Position numbers and translations under genes: made by a program. Below are positions 1-11,912 of a DNA stretch of 64,000 nucleotides, piece by piece. The stretch comes from Loxodes magnus (lineage: Eukaryota; Ciliophora; Karyorelictea; Loxodida; Loxodidae): assembly GCA_946699065.1 (NCBI GenBank), contig CAMPDV010000098.1:372001-436000 (forward strand), given 5' to 3'. The number at the start of each line of letters is the position of its first letter. Position 1 is the stretch's first letter. The notes under the pieces were generated by a model. The model was not told the origin of the DNA. It did no database searches and was given only the letters and a program-made list of their open reading frames with translations.

Positions 1-639
1 AAGATTCCGTATACTCTAAATTTGCAGAATCGTTCTTTTGCAGATCACCACGTTAAAATTATCTTTCAGAATTGCTAGAACTACTATTTTCTAGAACTTG
101 GTATAACTAGAACTATTCGGTCATAATTAAAAGCTACCTAATAATTATAAAAGCTAATAGAAATCTAGTTTATAGCAATTTAATTCAAACTAGAATTTAG
201 AGCTTTCCTTCATTATATTGTACAACTACTAATTCAATCTTATTCTGCTTTCTAGACTAATTATACTAGGGAAACCTTTATATATTTTGACTTTATAAAA
301 GCTGATTTTTAATATGGCTATTTTGATAGATAGAGAAGATAGGAGAGTATTTGGCTTATTATAAGGTATATTGAGTATATGGCATAGATATGGTTATTTA
401 GGAGAGCCTGACTTTTATGATGATTAACTAGCATATAATCTATAGAATATTAGACTATGATGCTTTCTTCTTAAGGATAAGTAAATTATACTAATCTAAA
501 ACTATATGATGAAGGTATATTGATACTGCTATAATAAACTAGCTGATTGTTATGCAGTTTTCTTTCCTAATAAAAGCATTGAGAGTATACCTATAATTGA
601 GAGGATGTAATTATTTTAATTAAAGGAATATAAACTAAA
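1..639. other. AT-rich stretch without a supportable gene
   Basis: An ATG at 314 opens a frame on the + strand, but that frame needs several in-frame TGA codons, resembles nothing I know, and runs out of frame with the convincing gene that starts at 640. I treat the stretch as intergenic DNA. It could hold the upstream end of a neighbouring transcript. Confidence 0.4.
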
Positions 640-1362
640 ATGGGAAATAAATAGATCTAGCAAAGTGTACTAATAACTCCAGTTCCTGGTTAATTTGGAA
701 TAAGGCACTTAAAATAAAGGAACTTATCTATATATTGTGAGAAGATTAGAACTATACATGATATTACCATCTTTCCTTAAATGACTGTAGCTGATGTTAA
801 ATTTATACTCATCTATCGCTTGAACAATTCTAGCAAATCTTAAATTCCCGCTTCTGCAATTATTTTGTATCATAAAGGCATAGTTCTTGAGGATGATGTA
901 GAGATTGAGAAGCTTAATATAGAAAATAGCCTGCTTAAGATGGATATATCTATTGATATAGAAAATGAAGCAACGGAAATGTCAGAGAGAAGTGTGAAGA
1001 ACATAGTAATTAACAAATCTGACTAGCAAATTTCATATAAATTCAGAGAACAAAACATACAAAATATGTATCATTTAACTACCAATGAAGAAATAACTCT
1101 ATAATCAAGTCATAATAAGTCTCGATCATTTACAAGCAAAGACTTCCAGAAAATGCTTCTAACTTTTCAAAAAGATGCTGAAACTGCTAAGATAGACTGG
1201 AAGATGAATCTAAGTAAATATGCTGTTTAAGATTATAAAATTAAGTGTGCAAGGAAAAGCTTTTTTAATTAATCTGTAAAATGGTATTCACTAACTCTCT
1301 CTTAATGCATTCATTCTTTATCTTCTTTAACTATTATACCTACAAAGTAACAAAGTACTTGA
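640..1362 (+). CDS. Ubiquitin-like-domain protein (hypothetical, 240 aa)
   Basis: The frame runs 240 codons with TAA/TAG read as Gln, no in-frame TGA, and a terminal TGA. I chose the ATG at 640 because it gives an N-terminus MGNKQIQQ, a possible N-myristoylation signal. The ATG at 314 is in another frame. Residues about 35-110 look like a beta-grasp ubiquitin-like fold: a TVADVK segment, then a helix-like stretch, then IILYHKGIVLEDD, which matches the 'y.G..L.D...i..l.i' pattern of ubiquitin-like proteins. The C-terminal half is polar, contains WKMNLSKYAV, and has no motif I recognise. The role is unknown. The ubiquitin-like reading is by pattern only and should be tested by profile search. 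Confidence 0.55.
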
Positions 1363-2035
1363 GTATTCTTTTAATGATATAATTGAAGAAAGTCACAAAA
1401 ATTATAGCAATATTAGTTCTTAATAAAAGCGATAAAAATACCTGAAATATGTTTCAGAAATATTCAGTCCCCTCATATTGTTATTCATTACTGCTATAAT
1501 TAAGCTTAAGTAGTATTTCATTTGTTACTTCATATTTTAACGTCTTTTAACTAAAATAATTTCAAAATAATTGTTTAACTATTCTCAATAAAAGGAATAT
1601 TTATAGTGGAGTTGCTATAATAGATGTATACTTAAAGTATCTGAAAGTATGCTTAAGAAAAATTGCTTAAATTACTAATTTAAATTTGAAGATTACTCGA
1701 AAATATTGTTTCGATGTAAGAGTAATTAAATAACTATTGTGAGAGGTTTAGAATCTAAAATTGGCAATCTGATTAGAACTATGATTTTGTTTGTCAAAGG
1801 TATTTCCACATAGTTTGAGTAAATATGAATAAAGAATAAAAAGTTAGTTTTTGATTATCAATAAAGTGATATTTTATTAACTTTTACTTAGGAAAAAATC
1901 AATATCTATTTACTATTTGTTTAATATTAATGGCTTGATTTAAATCTAATTTAGTAATTAAATTGATGTGATTTATAGAATCGGGGGAAACTTAGATTTT
2001 TATAGTCTACTCTGTTTGAAAATTTTAAAAATGAA
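1363..2035. other. Intergenic spacer, nothing recognised
   Basis: AT-rich spacer between two convergent genes. I saw no family motif, RNA gene or repeat in it. Confidence 0.4.
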
Positions 2036-2782
2036 TCAATATATATAACATCCACTAGTAGCACACTACTTATTACAAGTAAAACTATTGGAAGTTTCTT
2101 GGGATTATCGAAAGGAATAAGCTAAATCTTCTTGTGACTTTTTCATGCTATTATTTTATGGTTATATCTTCGATAAAATCTATTTCAATCTTTGATTTTC
2201 ATTCTAAGTATCTTAAAGACCTTATTTAGCTTAGAGAAGTACTTAGTTTATTTCTTGTAGTTATTAGCTCAGTTTCTCAAACTTCTAGCAATTCTCACAC
2301 TCTTAATCCAAATTTCCTTGACTTTAATTCTGTTCTTACAATATTCTTAAACTCTTTCATAATTCAGAATTATTTTCATTATGCTATAACAAGGATTTTA
2401 TTGCTTTTTGTCTACATTCGAAGAATTTTTAGATTTTCTGCATTTCTTCCTATTACTAAATTTTTTATCTTTCAATGCATTGAGAACATAACTATTTAAT
2501 ATCTTCTGTTTCATAACTTACAGGTATCAAACAATCAGAAACTGATCTCTTATGTTTATTCCATGAAGCCTCACGAGATTATCTTAAGGATTTTTCTAAA
2601 TTTTAATAGCACTGAACTGAAAATTTTTGCTGGCTAAACGCACTTTATTAGGACTCAAGCTCTTCTATTTAATCTTCATCAGAATCTTCAAATTAATGCT
2701 TCTTCTAGATTTTTCTATCTTAACTATCCTTATTAGAGTAAACCTCAATATTCTCTTCATTAATCACATTCTAAACCTTCAT
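2036..2782 (-). CDS. Coiled-coil, Q/E/K-rich protein (hypothetical, 248 aa)
   Basis: On the minus strand a 248-codon frame starts at an ATG at 2782 and ends in TGA. It has one internal TGA, read as Trp (SELWKSLR). The N-terminal third is acidic and polar (FEDSDEDQIEELE). The middle holds paired cysteines (LCSQC, then later CENC). The second half has heptad-like Leu/Gln spacing typical of a coiled coil. The short + strand ORF opposite its 5' part (2627-2824) is only the antisense shadow. I do not recognise a family. A structural or cytoskeletal role is possible but not shown. Confidence 0.55.
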
Positions 2783-3269
2783 TTACTAATCAAGAAAAAT
2801 CTATTATTAAGAAAAGTCTTATGATTCCTTCATTTAGTACCTAAAATTTATAAAGTATAAAGCTAAGTTAGCAATGATACTCAGATATAAGATTTTTTCT
2901 TTTTTAAAAGGATATAATTGATTTGATAGCTAATTTGAATTTAAAATCTAACTAATCAAAATAAAAGAAATTAAGTTTGCTCTATAGTATTCAATAAATT
3001 ACTCTATTGTGCTTTTCAACTTTCATCTTGGGTTAATTAACATTTTTATTCTGATTAAATTGGATAAAGAGGTTATTGTAGTTTAATGATATCTTTACTC
3101 AATTCGTTTGATATGACTGCAGAAGTTAAATGTTCATATGTATTTGGTTTTACTCTTAAGAACTAACAATATTTGTTTTAGACTTTAATACTTATTGTGA
3201 TATAATAATCAGTTTTCATTATTATTTAAGGAGTAAATTATCTATTTTTGAAAGTAAAAATTTACTAAC
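2783..3269. other. Spacer; its right end belongs to the inverted duplication
   Basis: No gene is visible. From about 3137 onward the sequence is the reverse complement of 29222-29354, so the downstream flank of the protease gene is included in the duplicated block. Confidence 0.5.
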
Positions 3270-4298
3270 TCAGATAACTGGGTATGAAGCAGCAATGGCT
3301 AATCCGCATTTTCCTTTTGAACTTGATGAATCAGTTCTCTTCAATCTTATAAATCCTTTCTCACCCCATGAAGAGCTCCATGAGTTTTTTATTCTCCAAT
3401 AGTCTTTTCCATTTTGAGATCCATATCCTACTAAAGTAACACCGTGATTAAGATTTGTTGAACAAGCCTCATCGAAAACTCCACTGCTATAATGTGACCA
3501 ACTTGAAGCATCTACTGCCACTGAAATTACGCGAGAATTTAATGATTTTTTTAAAGAAGCTTCATTTGCTTTAACACCTACATGTTTTGAAACTTTTGTT
3601 ACAGCCTTGGATTTGCTTTACTTGCAATTTCCTTCCGCAGCCTTGTATGGATAGTCAGATCCCTTTTCTTCTCCATGATCTTACCAGTATTTAAAGGCAG
3701 AGTTCATCCATCCACCATTGCAACCGTTATTTCCATAAGAGTTTGAGCAGTCTACTAGTTCTTATTCAGAAAATGAAACCAAAGATCCTTTCTTCAAAAA
3801 GTAAGCACCCTCTAGACTTCCAACTGCGCTAAAAGCCCAACAACTTCCACATTATCCTTAGTTTTTGACATGAGTAACAGCACCTTTTTGAACCCAATCA
3901 ACTGAGGCTTAAACTTGAATATCTTGCTCATCCTCATAAATAATTTCTTGATTAGGATCTTCTTTATATCCTAAATAGGTATTTCTGAACTCTTCCTAAG
4001 TTAAATCAGTAAAATGATTAATAGCATATTTCACACTCAAACTTCTTTAGTTTTCAACTTATATCCAGTAATAGTTGTCATGGAAAGTTTTAAATCTATC
4101 ATTCATTTCCTCTAATGAATTATAAGTCTTATTAAAGTCTTTTGTGAATACTTAGAACTGACGCCAAGTTTCTTCATGTGAAGAATCATAATTTACTGAA
4201 CCAAGAAGTGCTCTTTTACTTCCAGGAGTAGCATACATGAACAAAGCTAACAATCCAATAGTAGCAAATATGGCAAAAATTACCTTGCTTGATACCAT
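3270..4298 (-). CDS. Papain-family cysteine protease (cathepsin L-like, C1A)
   Basis: 342 aa, uninterrupted, ending in TGA. A signal peptide or signal anchor ([17 protein letters not shown]) fills residues 5-21. It is followed by an I29-type propeptide (ERFNIN-like segment ending in NHFTDLTQEEF) and the mature enzyme beginning near [10 protein letters not shown]. The catalytic Cys lies in QGQCGSCWAF, the His in [11 protein letters not shown], and the Asn in [13 protein letters not shown]. The oxyanion Gln (NQGQ) and the GCNGG motif are present. Length fits cathepsin L precursors, so this should be a secreted or lysosomal/food-vacuole endopeptidase. All Trp codons are TGG. It lies in the left arm of the inverted duplication and is the intact copy; the copy at 28521 is broken. 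Confidence 0.95.
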
Positions 4299-4766
4299 TT
4301 TTATAGGAATAAGTTGCTTAAATTTAAAAGGATAAAGTGTTTAATAGTATGAATATTAGCTTTACATTAAATAGCAAAGCTTATCCTAACTTTATAAGAT
4401 AGCTATTAATAATATCATTTTCTAAGCCTTACATTAAAATTATATTATTCATAATAACTATAATCATATAACTTTATGCTGCTAGTTTTACTCTTCTCTA
4501 AAATATAATTTTCTATAGCAAGCTTATGAAATTATATTAAGTGCTACTTAGTATAAATAGGGTAAATATGTGTTATTCTAGCAATGCTAAGTTAATTAAA
4601 ATGCATTAATTGCAAAATATAATAAATTAACTTATCATTTGAAGCAAGTAAAGGGTATCAGTACCATTGTAGTTCTTATAGCCTCTTAAATTAATATTTT
4701 TATATTTATCTTCAAATAAATTTCTCTTCTAGATCTAGTTCAATTATTTGTTAGATTAATTTTGAA
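4299..4766. other. Protease upstream region, duplicated
   Basis: Non-coding spacer that probably contains the protease promoter. Its reverse complement is recognisable at 27790-28520, upstream of the broken protease copy, so the regulatory DNA was copied along with the gene. No specific promoter element can be named. Confidence 0.5.
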
Positions 4767-5170
4767 TCATAAAGCTATTTTCTTTCTAACTTATTGCTTC
4801 TTATTTTAGGTCTATCTATCAGCACTTTTATTTAAAAATTACTATCTGCTTAAGTTTAAACCCTTTTCTAGTTGAGCTGGATATTTACACTTATTTAGTT
4901 ATAATCCTCTATATGAAACTAGTTACTTAAAATTCTAGAAGTCTTCTGATCATACTAATTATATACTTAGAAGTCATAATTAGCTAATTCATCTTTTTTT
5001 ATCTATAGTAAAATTACTATTAGCATTCTATATTTCTAAGCTAATTTATTGATCAATTGAATGTTTCTTTGAATGCTTTTCCTTGTAGTTCTAAATAAAA
5101 GCACTTTTATTTTAATCTTTAATCCTAGTTTCTTATACTTATCATTTATTTTCATTACTTTCTTGATCTC
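4767..5170 (-). pseudogene. Truncated copy of the 3' end of the Q/N-rich gene (24664-27789)
   Basis: The reverse complement aligns with two separate parts of the intact gene, about 26300-26555 and 27610-27789. The intervening ~1.05 kb is deleted and there is no start region. The in-frame TGA after the conserved Ala-Leu at the end of the intact gene is retained. Substitutions and small indels are scattered throughout. It is a relic left when the block was duplicated. Confidence 0.75.
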
Positions 5171-5963
5171 ACTGATCTCTTTATTAAGACTGATTAAATA
5201 GGGATAGTGCTATTAAGGTACTAAGAAAGGTTATTGAATCAATTAAATAGAAAAGTTTTAAATTAAATGCTTGTATAGTAAATGAAAGCATGAAATAGCT
5301 ATAACTCTTTCAATCTTTTTGGTTTTGAAGTCTATCAATTTTTTAAATCCCTAACTTAGTTTGTTTTGTCCCACTTTAAATTTCCATTTTTCTAAAGAGA
5401 ATAATGTTTCTAAACCTTATTACAACTGAAGAATTATAGAAAGATATTTGAACTCTTAACTTAAAATCTAAAGAAGATAGTATGAAATAATTAATAAAGA
5501 GTCAAGTATATTTAGCAGACTTAATTAGATAGATCTGCTTTAATATTTAAATATATAGAGTTATTAAATTCAATCTTTCTAGGAGTTTAATCTTCCTGTC
5601 TTTTACCTAAAGCAAATATTATAGTCCAGAGCCATTTTAAATACCTATATCAATCAATTATACTCTACTGCTCTTTAAAACTCTCCAGCTTCTATACTCT
5701 TATACATCTAGAATAAGTTAGATACTTCAAAGTTTTATAGTGTATAATATAGTATAATGAAGGGTATAAAGGAAATGAAATAAGATAGTAAAGATACTTG
5801 ATGATAGTGATAGGTAATAGAATGCCATAGAGTGGAATATAGTAACGTACCATTATTTGGCATATTGAACATAAAGGGATTTGAATGGAACTTTTAAAGC
5901 TTTTTGCCTTTTTAATTTTTTGAATTCTAGCTTGCTTCAGATTAATTCTTAAGTTACTAAATA
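5171..5963. other. Spacer upstream of the docking-complex gene
   Basis: AT-rich DNA with no convincing frame. Homology to the Q/N-rich gene stops near 5170. It presumably contains the promoter of the gene starting at 5964. Confidence 0.4.
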
Positions 5964-7656
5964 ATGGAAAGTAGAGAAGGAAATCGCAGCAAGACGAAAG
6001 CAGAGAAATAAGATGGAAGTTTCAACGATATCATTTACTCGTCAAACCTAGCAAGTGGATCCTAAATAGCCTAGTTGTAAGATGAATGTGATAAGTACTA
6101 AAGAAAAATAGAACTTGAGCGTAAAAAGCTTGAAAAAATAGATAAGCAAATTCATGAAGTCTAAGAGAAAATAAAAGAACAAAGATAAGGCTTCAAGAAG
6201 GATAAAAATCATGAAGAGACAAATGAGAAAATAAATGAGCAAAACTTAGATATTCAGAAAAATAAAACTCAAGAAGAGATTAATGGGAAATGTAAAGAGC
6301 AAAGATTAGCTATTCAAAAGAATAAAACTCAAGAAGAGATTAATGGGAAATTAAAAGAGCAAAAATAAAGTTTTTAGAAGATTAAAGCTCAATAAGAGAC
6401 AAATAATCATCTAATTAGAAGTATAAAATATTGAGAAAATAGATTAGAAAAGTCCTTGCAGAAGTATAATGAAACTGTGGCTCATAATAAATATTTAAGG
6501 GAAAAAATTGACTAACTTAGAAGAGATAAGATATTTAATGACGCCATTTTAAAAAATTAGTATAAAGATCTAGAAGAATGATAAAAGAGAAATGAAAGAT
6601 TCAAGAAAGAATGTGAGCAAATTGATTAAGAAATAAGAAAAGTTGAGAACGAAATCCAAAAAGTTAAGTTGGAAGCTCATAGAGAGTAAGAAGAAAAAGA
6701 GGATTAACTTTAAGAATTAAATGCCTTAGTGGAACAAGACAAAAAATGAAAAGAAATAATGTAAATTTAGGATTAAGAAGAATAAAAACTAGCAATCAAA
6801 GATCTTCATTAAGAAGCTTTAGAATTAAAAAAAAAAGTGAAACAAAGTAGTGGATGAGGTATAGCAAGAGATAAAGCAAGTATACATGATAGTATTGAAA
6901 AAGTACAAATATACGAAGAGGCATTTTCTAAAATCTAGAATGCCACCGGAATTTCTGATATTGACGAACTAGTTAAAACTTTTATTGAAGCAGAAAAGCG
7001 AAATTTTAGTATATATAATTATGTGAATGAGTTAAGTAATGAGATGGAAGAACTGGATTCTTAGATAGCTAAAGTAAAAAATTAAATAGAAAAGAGTTAA
7101 AAGGTAAATAATAATTCTGATAATCAAAAAAAGAAATAAATACAAGAAATAGACGAAAAACTGGTAAGGGCCGATTAGAGAATTATGTAAAATGAAGAAA
7201 AATATTAGTAAACTATGCGAACTCTTAATGGATTAAAGGTCGGAATTCAATCAATTTTTGACAGAATAGGCTGTAATACAGAAACTGTTCAGGAGATGCT
7301 AGGTTTTTCTTAGGTTACTGAAGCTAATTTAATGCAGTATTTGGGCATAATTGAACAAAGAACGAACGAAATTTTGTAACTTTATAGTGCCTGCTAAGCT
7401 TAAAGCACTGATGGTAATGCTCTTTATTAGAATTAATAAGTATAAAATATGGGAAAAGAAGAAAAAGTTAAAATTGAAGTGCCAAATAGTAAGTTTATCA
7501 TATTCAGTGAATGAAGATTAAGATGTTGAATAGAATGAAGAAGATATACCGCTAACAAAGGAAGGCTTTATTAAGAAATTTCAAGAAAAATTCGAAAAAA
7601 AATCAGAAAAGGGAGGATCCTTAAGGTTTGCTCCATTTGGAAAGAAAAAACTATGA
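5964..7656 (+). CDS. Outer dynein arm docking complex protein (ODA1/CCDC63/CCDC114 family)
   Basis: 557 aa after removing a 19-nt intron at 7489-7507 (GTAAGTTTATCATATTCAG). Without splicing the frame fills with TGA; with splicing it continues to an acidic/basic tail ending PFGKKKL and TGA. The protein is almost all coiled coil. The family signature is at residues about 324-358: ATGISDIDELVKTFIEAE, then RNFSIYNYVNEL. Members sit on axonemal doublet microtubules and anchor outer dynein arms, so this is a ciliary motility protein. All four Trp codons are TGA (as in KYWEN and SSGWG). A 60-bp tandem repeat expands the coiled coil at residues about 73-152. Confidence 0.9.
6181..6420 (+). repeat. 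60-bp tandem repeat, about four copies, coding
   Basis: The motif encoding NKTQEEINGK recurs with an exact 60-bp period, with unit anchors at 6201, 6261, 6321 and 6381. The two central units are nearly identical and the outer two have diverged. Each unit encodes 20 residues, so copy number changes keep the frame. This suggests recent expansion of a coiled-coil segment. Confidence 0.85.
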
Positions 7657-8664
7657 TGTGTTGTTTATAATATTTCTTAACTATATCGATGTACCCAACA
7701 AATATTTATAAATATGCTCATAGCATTTCAGATAAAAGCGAACTCTAAATTAATTTCTCTATTTTCATGTTTAAAACCAGTTAAAATGTACTTTCAAAGG
7801 TATTTATAAAAATAGTATTAGGCCTTCCAGCTCATTCTTAGACTTTTTTAATCTCAAAAGGAAGATTTAAATTTAAACCTATAGAACGGTTTGTTCTATT
7901 ATGTAGCTGTTACTTCTATGAAATTAAATCTTTGCTTTATTTCAAAATTCTATTAAATAGGCAATTAAATTTAACTATCTACTTTATATTATAAAAGTCT
8001 TATTATTAAACCTTATCTAATTGAAACCATTCTTCAATTTGTGTGTATTTAAATATCTTTTAGTTTTAAACTTTCTATAAGATTGTAAGTAGATTAAAAT
8101 ATTCATTCAGAAGAGTGAGATAGAAAGGTATAAACTAAAAAAGATAAGAGGATAAATGAATCTATGATTGGAGATTCTATCAGTTCTAATATAAAAAGTA
8201 AAGAGATAGGAATAGAATGGTAAGAAAGTTATTAAGCAGATAGAGTATAAAAATAGTATGAAAAATATAGTTTTAGTAGTATATAAAAGAATATAACTAA
8301 AGCTTAAAAATAAAATACTTTAGTTACTTTATTTATTCTTATAAGATAACAAATATTAACAGGAAATGAAAAAAAGAATAAAAATATCTTATTTAAATCA
8401 AAGTTACAAGTTAGTAGAAAAATACAATTACAATATTTGAAGGTAATTTTGAGTTAATTATGTTAAAATATGAATTAAAAACAAGATGCTATTTTATTAA
8501 ATATAGAACTAATGGTAGTGGATTATTGGAGATAGCAATTATTGCTAAAATAACAAATCTTCCTGATGTACTAAAATAAATCAAAATATGCTTTAAAATA
8601 TATTAATTATATCTTTTTGAGATGCTATATTGAGCTTAATTTAAGCAATACATATGAAATAAAA
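7657..8664. other. Intergenic spacer, nothing recognised
   Basis: About 1 kb of AT-rich DNA between two convergent genes. No family motif or repeat was seen. Confidence 0.4.
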
Positions 8665-10215
8665 TCATTTTTTTTTGGGAGCTTTTTCTTTAAGCTACTA
8701 CTCCAAATCATCAATTTTGTTCCTTAATGCAGCATTTTAAGAAGATAATTGCTTAATAATTTACTTATCTTCACTTAATTTATTTTTTCTTGAAGACTAA
8801 CTACTCATTTCTCTATTTTCACTCTGTTCGACTATTTTCTTTACTTCTTATCTAAGTTGCTCATTTTCCTATTTTAAATCAACTATTTATTTCAAATAAT
8901 TTGAGATTTCAACTGCCATTTCTCCTTCGTCTTCTCCTGCTTTTATTTTTAAATTTCTAATTTCCTCTTATTGTTCTTGAACTTGCATTTTTAATTAATG
9001 CATCTGTGAGTTTAAATAACCAACACGGGAATCGAGTTTTACAAATTTTCCTTCTTACTCTTAATTATTAAATTCTTAAGTTACTTTTCTTTACTTCATT
9101 TCTAAAAGTTCTTTTTTCAAGCATTTGATTAGTAAGTCATCTTAATCAGATTTAGCTAGAACTATTTATATTTACTTCTTCATTTCTTCTTTTATTTCCT
9201 TCAGTTCATTTTCAATCACTTGCTTTCTTGCATTTGCGCCTTAATATTTTAATTTGAGTTACTGATTCTCCTTCTAAACTTACTCGTAATTTTCTTTAAG
9301 CTCTTCTAAATCCTTTGCTTTTTTTGCACTTGCTTAAGAAGCTCTTGAAACTTCAGAATGACCAGCTTCTGACATTGGACGTCTAGATAATTATGATTAG
9401 CTATGTAAAGATGATGACTCAATACTTTGCAAACTGCTTTGTTGATTCTACGACTTTTTTAATTTATGTTTAAGCTTAATGATTTGATCTGCTCTACCTT
9501 TTCAACCTTCTTCATTAAGCAGCTTATCAATATTTATTTATTCTAGAGGTATTTTATCAGTACCATATACTTCTTTCTAAATAACTCTAAGTGTCCTTTA
9601 CAAGTCATTCTTTAACTTTTAATTCTCTTACCTCTGCTTTATTATTTTCTTTTCAGCTTCTTAAAACTTAGCTTTAAAGTTTAGTTCATACTTAGCTTAC
9701 TCTTATTAAATAAGTTCTTCATACTATTTCAAAGAAGAGAAAGTAGATTCCCCTGCTTAGCCTTAAGGTTATTTCTTTAACTTATCTTCTAGCTATTCCT
9801 AAAGCTTACTCATTTCTTGCTAAAATTTAGCATTTTTCGTCTTTTCAGATTCTAAAGCTACTTAGAGGTTTCTGTTTTACTTAGCAAGCTGAGCAAGTTT
9901 TTATTCAATAGGACCTGTATTTTACTTGCCTAATTCCTCAATATAGTTTTCCAACCTTCTAATCTCCTTATCTTTCTGCACTAATTAATCAATGTAAAGC
10001 TATTCTTTCAAATATTGCTTATTTTATATCTCAGAAGGCTATGGAATCACTTCATAGTTACTATAGTCATTTTTTAACTAATACCTAACATGATGTGATG
10101 ACTACTCTTCATCTGAAGAACTACTCTCTTACCTTAAACCTTTTTACTTTAGTTTCTTTTCAAATGCTGAAATGGCATCAGAAGGATCTTCTTGATCACT
10201 TCTATCGCTTTCCAT
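8665..10215 (-). CDS. CCDC13-like coiled-coil protein
   Basis: 516 aa, no intron, ending PKKK then TGA. It is a long coiled coil with Leu/Gln heptads from about residue 70 to the C-terminus, interrupted by a Ser-rich segment (SSLQSIESSSLHSQSQLS). The best family clue is VYGTDKIPLEQINIDKLL, then EEGWKGRADQIIKLKHKL, which resembles the conserved 'W+GRA.QI..L..K' block of CCDC13, a centriolar-satellite and ciliogenesis protein. The Trp in this block is TGA. The N-terminus is acidic and serine-rich. A generic coiled-coil protein remains possible. Its neighbour is another ciliary gene, transcribed towards it. Confidence 0.6.
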
Positions 10216-10893
10216 AATAATTTTTGATTAATAAGCTTCTGCTAAAGTTAAAGTTAACCTATTAAATAATCTGCTTTTATATCCTTTTTCTTTAGTTTAA
10301 CTAGTTAAAATATACAAGAAGCTGAAATTAATATTTAAGGCTATTATTAATGGCTGTATCCTATTAGTAAAGAAGTAGTTCGTATATAAGTAAGAAGGAT
10401 AAACAAGAATGGCTAAAGTAATCGGTTTAAGCTTGTAATAGTCAGAAATACTGATAAGTGAGTGTATTATTCAATCTTTATGGAAATATCTCAATCTTAA
10501 TTTTGAAACTTGTAGGCTACCAATCTTTCTATGAATATAATGGTTAGATAAAGTAAATAAAAGCAGCAAGAACAAGTATTTTTTATAGTCTAGAATTCAA
10601 CGAAGCAGGGTAACTAATAAACTACGGATAAGTTTTGAAGTTTAAATTACCGATGATACAGCAAAATATTCAAGTTCTTTCTATAATTAATTTGCTCGAT
10701 TAACAGTGAGAAATTAGTCTTGATCTAATGAATAAATCATGCTATACTCTAACTAGTCCTTATTCAATTATCTATTGATACTATTTAATAGTTATCAAAA
10801 TGATCTACAAGATAAGTATTTGAATATTTTATAACGAGAGTTAATTTTATTTATATATGGCATTCAAATTATTTAGAGTATAAGGATTAAAAT
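10216..10893. other. Spacer between two minus-strand genes
   Basis: No convincing coding frame or repeat was found in these 680 bases. The part next to 10894 is the likely 3' region of the membrane-protein gene and the part next to 10215 the upstream region of the CCDC13-like gene. Confidence 0.4.
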
Positions 10894-11694
10894 TCATTTA
10901 TGTTCTCTTGGCTTTAGATTTTCTAATTCATTTTGCAGTTTAAGAACTTTTAGATATTCATCTGGTAATAAATTGCTTCCGTTTAAAAAAGGAAAAATAT
11001 GTTGATGCTTGCCTCTTAAGACATTTATTAGAATATAGGTTATTAGAGCAAAAATTTGTATAATTTAAAATAGTTTGATTATAGTTTCCACTTTTTTCTC
11101 TTTTACTTTACTAGCAGTTGGTTCATTTTTTCTTTGAAGTTTGATAGTTGAACTGTATTCTAAATTAAGTACTTAATTAGTGTTAATTTGCCTGCCTGAG
11201 CTTTCAGCTCTTGTTTACCTTCACCTATCTCTTAAAAAATTAAAAGTTCCTCGTTCTCCCTTTTAGAAGAAAGGTTTGAAATGGTGGTTTCTATCACTAA
11301 GCTATTCTAATTACTGTACAATTTTCTTTTCAGGTGAATAGGGAACTCTCATTCTTTATATCTTAATGATATTTTTGTTAGAGTTCTTCCTTGAACAAGG
11401 AGTAGATTAAGGGATGCAAAGCCTGTTGCTTGTATTTAGGTTTCTTTACTAAGGAGTGTGAATAATCTCTGGAGGAATGCAGTTATTTATAAACTCGTTA
11501 TTCTGCTACTTTAAGTTTACTCCTTTCGTTAACGCTTTAACTAGCTTCTACTTAGTGTTTTCTGATAGAATAGGAGGCAGCTTTTGCTTTTTAATGGAAA
11601 GAGTAGGAGAATACATAGCTGACCTTTAAAATATCTCCTGTAGCTCTTTAGGACTTATATGCTTTCTCATTATGGTATTATATTTATATACCAT
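10894..11694 (-). CDS. Hypothetical protein with one C-terminal membrane segment (266 aa)
   Basis: The minus-strand frame has a single in-frame TGA (Trp in RDRWRQ) and ends in TGA. The N-terminal two thirds are basic, Pro/Asn/Gln-rich and probably disordered. A hydrophobic stretch near residue 210 (LFQIIQIFALITYILINVL) looks like one transmembrane helix. It is followed by a short tail with a well-formed end (LLPDEYLKVLKLQNELENLK). The start could be the ATG at 11694 or the Met eight codons later (11670). The layout fits a tail-anchored or single-pass protein. No family is recognised. Confidence 0.5.
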
Positions 11695-11912
11695 TATTTA
11701 ACTTTATACTTCAATAAGCTAAGATAAACAAGTAAACTAAAGCACTAATCTATTACCACTAGCACTTGACACTATCTAATAATAGACCATATCTACTCAT
11801 CTTACTCTTATAGATTCAGTTATATAATATAAATGAAAAGGAAGGTGGAAAGGGATTATTTTAATAAGTACTCAAGAATGTAAAAAAATGGATCTTAAAA
11901 AGAACACTCTAG

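Larger units (their letters stand above)
3137..5170. repeat. Left arm of a large inverted segmental duplication
   Basis: Read as its reverse complement, this block matches 26300-29354 over long stretches with scattered substitutions. It includes the protease flank, the protease gene, its upstream region and the 3' end of the Q/N-rich gene. About 1.05 kb of the Q/N-rich gene (roughly 26555-27610) is missing here, with the joint near 4940. Outer edges are placed by eye at about 3137 and 5170. The arms face each other about 21 kb apart, so they are an inverted pair, not tandem copies. No transposon ends were seen at the borders. Confidence 0.8.

Noticed and set aside
314-780. Frame from ATG 314 as the start of the first gene
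   Set aside because: It is out of frame with the ubiquitin-like segment and needs several TGA codons. The ATG at 640 is in frame with the domain and needs none.
2627-2824. Hydrophobic + strand ORF
   Set aside because: Antisense shadow of the minus-strand coiled-coil gene.
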